Shown here: in pieces, positions 38,804 to 43,384 of the stretch
Position numbering within the stretch: the first letter of the stretch is position 1
Layout: each line of letters opens with the position of its first letter
Virus record (IMG/VR): IMGVR_UViG_3300011111_000001
Location: 1 to 43,384 of that record
DNA: 43,384 nt
Direction: 5' to 3' (one strand)
DNA from: a virus
Position numbers and translations under genes: made by a program
The notes under the pieces: generated by a model
What the model was told of the DNA's origin: nothing
Databases searched by the model: none
Seen by the model: only the letters and a program-made list of their open reading frames with translations

Positions 38804-38848
38804 TTGTTTCGCAACACTCAAATGCTCAACCCAACGTGGAGACCTACA

Positions 38849-39226
38849 ATGGATTTTAAGATCGAAAAGAACATCCCGGTACCGGCTGCGACTTCAAGCA
38901 CGCAAGACGCGAAGTACCCGCTTGACGACATGGAAGTCGGCGACAGCTTCCTTATCCCGGTCGAAGTACCGGCCAGCGTTAAAGGCGACAAAGAACGCGC
39001 TGCTGCATTTGCTGATGAAGTCAAGACCTTCAAAAACCGCTTGACCGGCGCGTTTGGCCGCTACCGCAAGAAAGACGGCAACCAAGCCAAGCGCTTTGTC
39101 AACCGCACCGTCGAAGGTGGCGTGCGTGCGTTCCGCGTCGAAGACCGCAAGACAACTGCCGCGCCGAACGTGGCAGCCCCGAAGCCCCCAGTGGCCCCGA
39201 AGCCCCCAGCGGTGAAGGGTAAGTAA
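38849..39226 (+). CDS. Hypothetical protein of a conserved phage type, 125 aa
   Basis: The protein contains YPLDDMEVGDSFLIPVEV, the kind of motif seen in small phage proteins with a YP-x-x-x-MEVGDSF core, then FGRYRKKDGNQAKRFVNRTV and EGGVRAFRVE, which fits a small DNA-binding-like sheet. It ends in a Pro/Lys-rich tail (APKPPVAPKPP). All Ile codons are ATC, marking high expression. GGAG lies 8 bases before the ATG and a promoter 50 bases upstream; a terminator follows. It is thus a single-gene transcript with possible read-through. Function unknown. Confidence 0.75.
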   Translation: MDFKIEKNIPVPAATSSTQDAKYPLDDMEVGDSFLIPVEVPASVKGDKERAAAFADEVKTFKNRLTGAFGRYRKKDGNQAKRFVNRTVEGGVRAFRVEDRKTTAAPNVAAPKPPVAPKPPAVKGK

Positions 39227-39244
39227 CCCCACCCAACGCCGCGT

Positions 39245-39281
39245 AGCCCCGACGTCTCTCCCTGCGTCGGGGCTTTATTTT
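39245..39281 (+). terminator. Rho-independent terminator
   Basis: AGCCCCGAC (39245-39253) pairs with GTCGGGGCT (39266-39274) and is followed by TTATTTTT. It separates the 125-aa gene from the 379-aa gene. Confidence 0.92.
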
Positions 39282-39303
39282 TCCCTAAGCTAGGAAAGAA
39301 ACC

Positions 39304-40443
39304 ATGGAAACTCTAACGCTCGAAGGACTGGTCGGCAGCAAAGACGACATCATGGCCGAAATGCTGCGGCACCCGTCGGTAAATGGCAAGAAAAGCGTAA
39401 CGCCAGAGACGGCGCTTAAGGCAGCCTACAACGCGGTCGAGAACGCCGTGATCGTTAACGTACAGGCCATGCTACAGCCTCAGCTTAACGAAGCGTACGA
39501 CCTGCACTGTATGATCTCTGGCGGCCCGGATGATATCACCGACGCCAACGCTGACGACTGGCACGAAGCCCTCGACACTGCGATTGAGAACGCGGTGCAG
39601 CCATACAACGAGTACCTCTCGCAGGACTGGCTTGGTAAGAACACAATCGACACGCGTGCGCACGAGCAAGGGCGCATAGAAGCCATCGCGAAGAGCGCGG
39701 CTATGGAATGCTTTAAGCAGGTGTGTAGCACCCGCAAGCCCGGACAAGTTCTTGCGGCTGTTGGTATCCTTAAGTCCGATGTCGAGGCCGTGCTGGAAAG
39801 CGTGACAGACGACGATAACGCCGACGCGCAGCCCATGGCCGTGCAAGCGCTCAAAGAGATCGCGTCGGTGCTGTCCATCTTCTACGTGAGCGCCGACACT
39901 TTTGACTTCGCTAACTTGAAGGACGAACTTGACAGCCTCACCGGCACCGACGAGGTGCTATCTGGCGGGGCGGCTTCACGTCTGGAAGTCAACGAAGACG
40001 GCATGCGCGCTTTGACCAAGTACCGCAACGTACTGGCGTCCGGCGGCAACGGCGACCCGATGCAAGAACTCGTTGGCATGGTCGAGGCGCTGCTCGAAAA
40101 CCCATCGGCATACGACGACCTGCTGGTCAGCGCGGCCAAAGCTGCTAAGGCAGAGAAGCCAAAGCGCAACACCGCCAAAGGCAAGGAAGCGGCAGCGGCA
40201 GACGCTGCGGCCAACGGTCTCGACCCCGAAGTGCTAGCCATCCTCAAGGCGCGTACCACGGTGAAAGACAAAGACATTGGCGAACAGCTCGGTATGTCCC
40301 GCGCGTCGTTCAACAACAAGTGCAACGGCAAGGGCGACCCCATCACCGAGCCAGAGCACAAGCGCATAATTCGGGACATCCTGATTGAGTTCCGAGACGA
40401 CCTTACCCGCGCCGTTGAGCTTATCGGCGACATCGACGCGTGA
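39304..40443 (+). CDS. Unknown 379-aa protein with C-terminal helix-turn-helix-like region
   Basis: The protein is acidic and helical over ~270 residues, has a Lys/Ala-rich linker (AAKAAKAEKPKRNTAKGKEA), and ends with a compact helical part. There, VKDKDIGEQLGMSRASFNNK (residues ~315-335) reads like a helix-turn-helix. DNA binding through the C-terminus and another role for the N-terminus are inferred. Of 20 Ile codons 14 are ATC and only 2 ATA, so it is in the optimised class with the capsid gene. AGGAAAG precedes the ATG; the GTG of the next gene overlaps its stop. No family is recognised. Confidence 0.75.
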   Translation: METLTLEGLVGSKDDIMAEMLRHPSVNGKKSVTPETALKAAYNAVENAVIVNVQAMLQPQLNEAYDLHCMISGGPDDITDANADDWHEALDTAIENAVQPYNEYLSQDWLGKNTIDTRAHEQGRIEAIAKSAAMECFKQVCSTRKPGQVLAAVGILKSDVEAVLESVTDDDNADAQPMAVQALKEIASVLSIFYVSADTFDFANLKDELDSLTGTDEVLSGGAASRLEVNEDGMRALTKYRNVLASGGNGDPMQELVGMVEALLENPSAYDDLLVSAAKAAKAEKPKRNTAKGKEAAAADAAANGLDPEVLAILKARTTVKDKDIGEQLGMSRASFNNKCNGKGDPITEPEHKRIIRDILIEFRDDLTRAVELIGDIDA

Positions 40444-40835
40444 CGCGGTGCCGCACCTCTCAAGCTGGGGACAGCTCTTGGTGCGTTGAGTGCGGGGTGC
40501 GATGGGACACTAACGACCCTTCGCCCCCTGCCTGCCCGATCCAGCCTCAAGGCGTGGGCCTGCTGGACCGGGTGTGCTTTGGTGTCGGCATGACCCCCAA
40601 GCAGCTAGCCAAGGCGCTTAACCTGAGCTACCGGAAGGACGTCAAGCCCCTAGTGGGCGTGCCATCCGCAAAGGTAGCCGACGCCGATCTGGACGAGCTA
40701 TGGCACGCGTTGCTACGGCTGGTCAACGAGCGTTTCGGCCTGCTCATGGCCGTGCGCGAAGAGGTGAACATGAAGCTACAGTCTGACCGTAAGCTCAGGC
40801 TAGTACGCAGAGAAGCCATGAGGACCAAGCAATGA
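40440..40835 (+). CDS. Hypothetical protein with Cys cluster and HTH-like segment, 131 aa
   Basis: The start is GTG, overlapping the previous TGA (GTGA). The N-terminus has CVECG and a further Cys (PPACP), a possible small zinc site. It is followed by MTPKQLAKALNLSYRKDVKPL, which looks like a helix-turn-helix, and a helical C-terminus ending with RREAMRTKQ. It is probably a DNA-binding protein made with the preceding HTH-like protein. No family name is claimed. The next ATG overlaps its stop. Confidence 0.7.
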   Translation: MTRCRTSQAGDSSWCVECGVRWDTNDPSPPACPIQPQGVGLLDRVCFGVGMTPKQLAKALNLSYRKDVKPLVGVPSAKVADADLDELWHALLRLVNERFGLLMAVREEVNMKLQSDRKLRLVRREAMRTKQ

Positions 40836-41107
40836 CCGACCTGTCAGGCAAGGTGAGAACGTTCGAGATAGCCGTAGACGTAACGGTGCCGCTGGAGGGC
40901 TCTCTGGGAGACTGGCCCGCCAAGGTACAAGACGCCATATACGAGGCGCTCGCCCGTAAGTCACTTGAGGTTGAGCTGCCGCTCGCGATCACGCACTCGC
41001 ACTGCGAAACCAATCCCGGTGACGAGGAGGGCGACCCAGACGTACACTCGCTCATAGTGTACGCGTCTGAGATCGTCATGATGGACCACGGGCCGACGAG
41101 GCATTAG
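40832..41107 (+). CDS. Hypothetical acidic protein, 91 aa
   Basis: The ATG overlaps the upstream stop (ATGA). The protein reads as alternating strands and a helix (FEIAVDVTVPLEGSLGDW, AKVQDAIYEALARKSLEVEL) with an acidic loop (NPGDEEGDPDVH). Size and charge would allow a DNA-mimic or accessory factor, but nothing is recognised. It lies among recombination genes. Confidence 0.6.
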   Translation: MTDLSGKVRTFEIAVDVTVPLEGSLGDWPAKVQDAIYEALARKSLEVELPLAITHSHCETNPGDEEGDPDVHSLIVYASEIVMMDHGPTRH

Positions 41108-41108
41108 C

Positions 41109-41300
41109 ATGGTTGATAGATACTACTCGGCTATGGAGATCGACAAGACGTGGCTGTCTAAGACCGGGCAGGAAGTGTGGCTGTCTGGGTGGTCCGTCAA
41201 GGATAGGCAGAGAGGCAGCCGCGAGGTGTGCTTTTGTGAAAACGAGGGCGAGGCCCGGCGCATAGTGGCCGCCCTGAACCGTGAGGACGAACCCCAATGA
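41109..41300 (+). CDS. Hypothetical protein, 63 aa
   Basis: A compact sheet-type peptide (YYSAMEIDKTWLSKTGQEVW, then VCFCENEGEARRIVAALN) with a terminal helix, like the small domains that follow E-x-EA-x-xI-x-x-ALN patterns in phage hypothetical proteins. It begins one base after the upstream stop and overlaps the RuvC-like gene by four bases. Function unknown. Confidence 0.6.
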   Translation: MVDRYYSAMEIDKTWLSKTGQEVWLSGWSVKDRQRGSREVCFCENEGEARRIVAALNREDEPQ

Positions 41301-41869
41301 CGTTAGTGATGGGCGTTGACCCCGGAAAGGATGGCGCGATAGCTTCGGTTGATAGCGACACGGGGCGTATAGTCGCGATGCATGACATGCCGACTTGGAA
41401 CCAAGCCATCGGGCAGTCTAAGCGCAAGCGCATAAACCCAGTTGCTGTGTCTGAGATATTCCAACTGGCTAAGATGCTCGGCGTCGAGATGGTTGTGATC
41501 GAAGCCGTGGGCGGTAGGCCGCGCCAGTCCGCCATGAACGCGTTCACGTTTGGCTACGGCGTGGGCTTGGTTTTCATGGCGTGCATAGCGCACCAGCTAC
41601 CCATAGAGAGCGTGCCGCCCGCGAGCTGGAAAAAGCTGCTCAACGTACCGGGCAAGAGCAAAGCGGACGATACGGCGATCATGACGAGGGCGGACGAGAT
41701 GTTCCCCGACGACCGACAGCTCTTTAGGGGGCCCAAAGGTGGCAACCGGGTGGACCGCGCCGAGGCCGCCATGCTGGCTAAGTTCGGGTGCAGGCATTTG
41801 CTCCACGAGCGCGGCCAGAGCCCGGATAGCGAGGGTCGCATGCTGTATAACGTAGACGCGGGGGCATGA
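41297..41869 (+). CDS. RuvC-like Holliday junction resolvase
   Basis: The 190-aa protein has the RuvC fold signatures: VMGVDPGKDGA with Asp8, EMVVIEAVGG with Glu69, and a late acidic motif NRVDRAEAAMLA with Asp153 and Glu156. It should cut branched DNA formed in replication and recombination, clearing branches before packaging. Length matches phage RuvC-like enzymes. Its ATG overlaps the 63-aa gene, and its TGA overlaps the helicase start (ATGATG), so resolvase and helicase are coupled. Cutting preference cannot be read from sequence. Confidence 0.88.
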   Translation: MTLVMGVDPGKDGAIASVDSDTGRIVAMHDMPTWNQAIGQSKRKRINPVAVSEIFQLAKMLGVEMVVIEAVGGRPRQSAMNAFTFGYGVGLVFMACIAHQLPIESVPPASWKKLLNVPGKSKADDTAIMTRADEMFPDDRQLFRGPKGGNRVDRAEAAMLAKFGCRHLLHERGQSPDSEGRMLYNVDAGA

Positions 41870-43230
41870 TGTCGCTGCTTAAGCCGTTCGAGTATCAAGT
41901 AGAGGGCGCAGCGTGGTTGGCGGGGAGACGCAGGGGCGGGCTTCACGACGAGATGGGCGTCGGTAAGACGGCCACTGCCATACTCGCACTGGATAGCATA
42001 CGCGCCGAGCGTGGCATAATCGTGTGCCCTGCTATGCTTAGGGAGAACTGGATACGTGAGTTCCGTAGGTTCTCTTCGCGCTCCGATAAGCTGCGCCTGT
42101 GCAAGGGCCGCACCATACACGACTACGTTGCGTGGTCTCGTGGCCGGTATAACTTTCTTATCACATCGTACGAGCAGGCCACCAACTGGCACCCGCACAT
42201 AATGGATCGCGGCGAGCTGATAGACGCAATCGTGTGTGACGAGAGCCACTTCCTGAAAAACCCAGACGCTAAGCGCACTAAGGCGGTGTTGGGCCCCGGA
42301 CTGGACGGCGTTGGGGGCTTGGTAGGGTGGGCGGACGCAGCGTGGAACTTGTCCGGTACGCCAATACCCAACGACCCTATAGACATATACCCGTTCCTAC
42401 GCTTCACGCATTGTATGCCGCTGGGCCGCACCGCGTTCATGAAGCGCTACTTTAACTCTAGGTTTAGCACCTACGGTTCTAAGCAGACGTGTAAAGAGGA
42501 GACAGTTGCAGAGTTGAGAGCCCTCATAAACAACAATGCCTTGCGTCGCACGAAGAACAGCATAGGCATGCAGCTACCTCCGATATTCATGACGAGCATG
42601 CTCGTTGACGGGAACACGCAGCACGTGCTTGATATGTTCCGAGAGCACCCCGGCCTAGAGGACGCAGTGCTACGCGCAGTTGAGCAGGGAAGCCTTAGCT
42701 TTATCGAAGCGCAGCACGTAGCTACACTTAGGCGGCTGGTCGGAGAGGCCAAGGCGATACCCTACGCTAAGCTGCTATACGACGAGTTGGTAAGCGGGCA
42801 GACGGACAAGCGCGTAGTGTTCGGCATCCACAGGGACGCTCTTGAGTTCATACGGAGTTTCTTAGAGCGTAAGGGCATACGCTGCGTGATCGTGCACGGG
42901 GGCATTAGCGAGCGGAACAGGGTAGACGCGGTTAACGACTTCCAGAACGACCCAGAGTGCCGGGTGTTCATAGGCAATATCATGGCAGCCGGTACCGGGT
43001 TGACCCTCACTGCCGCGTGCGAGCTCGACATGCTTGAGAGCGACTGGACGCCCGCAGGTAACGCGCAGGCCATAATGCGTATCCATCGTATCGGTCAAGA
43101 GCGTAACGTGCGTGCGCGCTTCATAGCTTTAGCGGACACTATAGACGAAACGGTAATTCAGGTGGTAGCAGATAAGGTCGCTGCCATCGCCGAAATTGAG
43201 GGCCAGCAAATGCACGCAGCTCCCTCTTGA
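41866..43230 (+). CDS. SNF2-type superfamily 2 DNA helicase/translocase
   Basis: The 454-aa protein has all main SF2 motifs: motif I DEMGVGKT (28-35, Lys34), motif II DESH (125-128), motif III SGTPI (163-167), a motif IV/V region with IVHGGISERNR and AAGTGLTLTAA, and motif VI RIHRIGQ (405-411). The HRIGQ form is typical of SNF2 proteins. It would move along duplex DNA and could remodel forks or drive branch migration beside the RuvC-like enzyme. There is no accessory domain, so it is a minimal phage type. Ile codons are mostly ATA. A promoter for the following gene overlaps its stop codon. Confidence 0.93.
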   Translation: MMSLLKPFEYQVEGAAWLAGRRRGGLHDEMGVGKTATAILALDSIRAERGIIVCPAMLRENWIREFRRFSSRSDKLRLCKGRTIHDYVAWSRGRYNFLITSYEQATNWHPHIMDRGELIDAIVCDESHFLKNPDAKRTKAVLGPGLDGVGGLVGWADAAWNLSGTPIPNDPIDIYPFLRFTHCMPLGRTAFMKRYFNSRFSTYGSKQTCKEETVAELRALINNNALRRTKNSIGMQLPPIFMTSMLVDGNTQHVLDMFREHPGLEDAVLRAVEQGSLSFIEAQHVATLRRLVGEAKAIPYAKLLYDELVSGQTDKRVVFGIHRDALEFIRSFLERKGIRCVIVHGGISERNRVDAVNDFQNDPECRVFIGNIMAAGTGLTLTAACELDMLESDWTPAGNAQAIMRIHRIGQERNVRARFIALADTIDETVIQVVADKVAAIAEIEGQQMHAAPS

Positions 43231-43255
43231 CACTTCGACTTTGCGTGCGTAACTT
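43227..43255 (+). promoter_or_regulatory. Promoter overlapping the helicase stop codon
   Basis: Perfect TTGACA (its TGA is the helicase stop), 17 bases, then TAACTT. The segment CGTGCGTAACTTGTTT (43244-43259) repeats the 38.8-kb promoter with one change. It should drive the repeat gene and then the replication genes across the window junction. Confidence 0.7.
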
Positions 43256-43284
43256 GTTTATCGTTCAAACCACGGAGTAATCCC

Positions 43285-43384
43285 ATGAAACTTACTGTTG
43301 ATCTAGACAACCCGCAGGATGTCGCTAACGCGCTTGCGGTTCTCAAAGGTGCCGGTGGGGGCGTAACCCCGGCAGCAACAACCC
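43285..43384 (+). CDS. Pro/Ala/Gly-repeat protein, N-terminal part (continues at the window start)
   Basis: ACGGAG lies 8 bases before the ATG. The frame reads MKLTVDLDNPQDVANALAVL and then KGAGGGVTPAATT, entering the Pro/Ala/Gly repeat, and stays open to the last base. The last 16 bases match 112-127 in the same phase, so the gene resumes there and ends at 387. The folded N-terminus is a short strand and helix. Function unknown. Confidence 0.85.
   Translation, partial: MKLTVDLDNPQDVANALAVLKGAGGGVTPAATT

Overview
The window is a GC-rich double-stranded DNA phage genome, apparently complete. The virion genes are those of a short-tailed (podovirus) phage: a head-to-tail connector portal, two tail tubular proteins of the T7 gp11/gp12 kind, a gp13-like and a gp14-like core protein, two large ejection proteins and a virion transglycosylase. 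There is no phage RNA polymerase, integrase, recombinase or excisionase, and no tRNA, so it looks lytic and dependent on host polymerase. The packaging-to-tail gene order resembles Bordetella BPP-1-like podoviruses. The host cannot be named from sequence alone; a GC-rich bacterium, probably proteobacterial, is an inference.

Layout. (a) About 97-7.7 kb, plus strand: replication and recombination genes, often with 1-4 bp overlaps: a Cas4/RecB-like nuclease (DUF2800), an ssDNA-binding protein (DUF2815), a family A DNA polymerase with proofreading domain, a small basic protein, a prim-pol/helicase fusion, a DUF1643 protein and a 44-aa ORF. A strong hairpin at 7752-7782 separates these from (b) 7.8-29.45 kb, minus strand: read in the direction of transcription this runs TerL, a small linker protein, portal, a Bbp19-like protein, scaffold, capsid, a capsid-adjacent protein, tail tube A and B, core proteins, ejection proteins, tail fibre, and lysis genes. 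(c) 29.49-29.98 kb: the small terminase gene stands alone on the plus strand. (d) 29.96-32.6 kb, minus strand: three overlapping genes of unknown function (524 aa, an HTH protein, and a zinc-finger/P-loop protein). (e) 32.6-33.76 kb: a non-coding hub with a structured leader, a promoter, a possible pseudoknotted small RNA with terminator, and about a dozen copies of TAGCAC, which is a candidate origin or control region. (f) 33.76-38.75 kb, plus strand: about eighteen small, tightly packed, mostly unrecognised genes, likely early takeover functions. (g) 38.8-43.38 kb, plus strand: more expression-optimised unknown genes, then a RuvC-like resolvase and an SNF2-type helicase.

The two ends of the window fall inside one Pro/Ala/Gly-repeat gene and share a 16-base sequence in the same reading frame, so the genome closes across the ends. 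The first ~96 bases do not belong: they contain a degraded copy of a common Illumina adapter. Regions (g) and (a) therefore form one continuous plus-strand replication block.

How it fits together: TTGACA-type host promoters at 33.7, 34.4, 38.8 and 43.2 kb probably drive early and middle genes clockwise through the replication block to the 7.75-kb terminator. The minus-strand packaging, head, tail and lysis genes converge on the same terminator from the other side.
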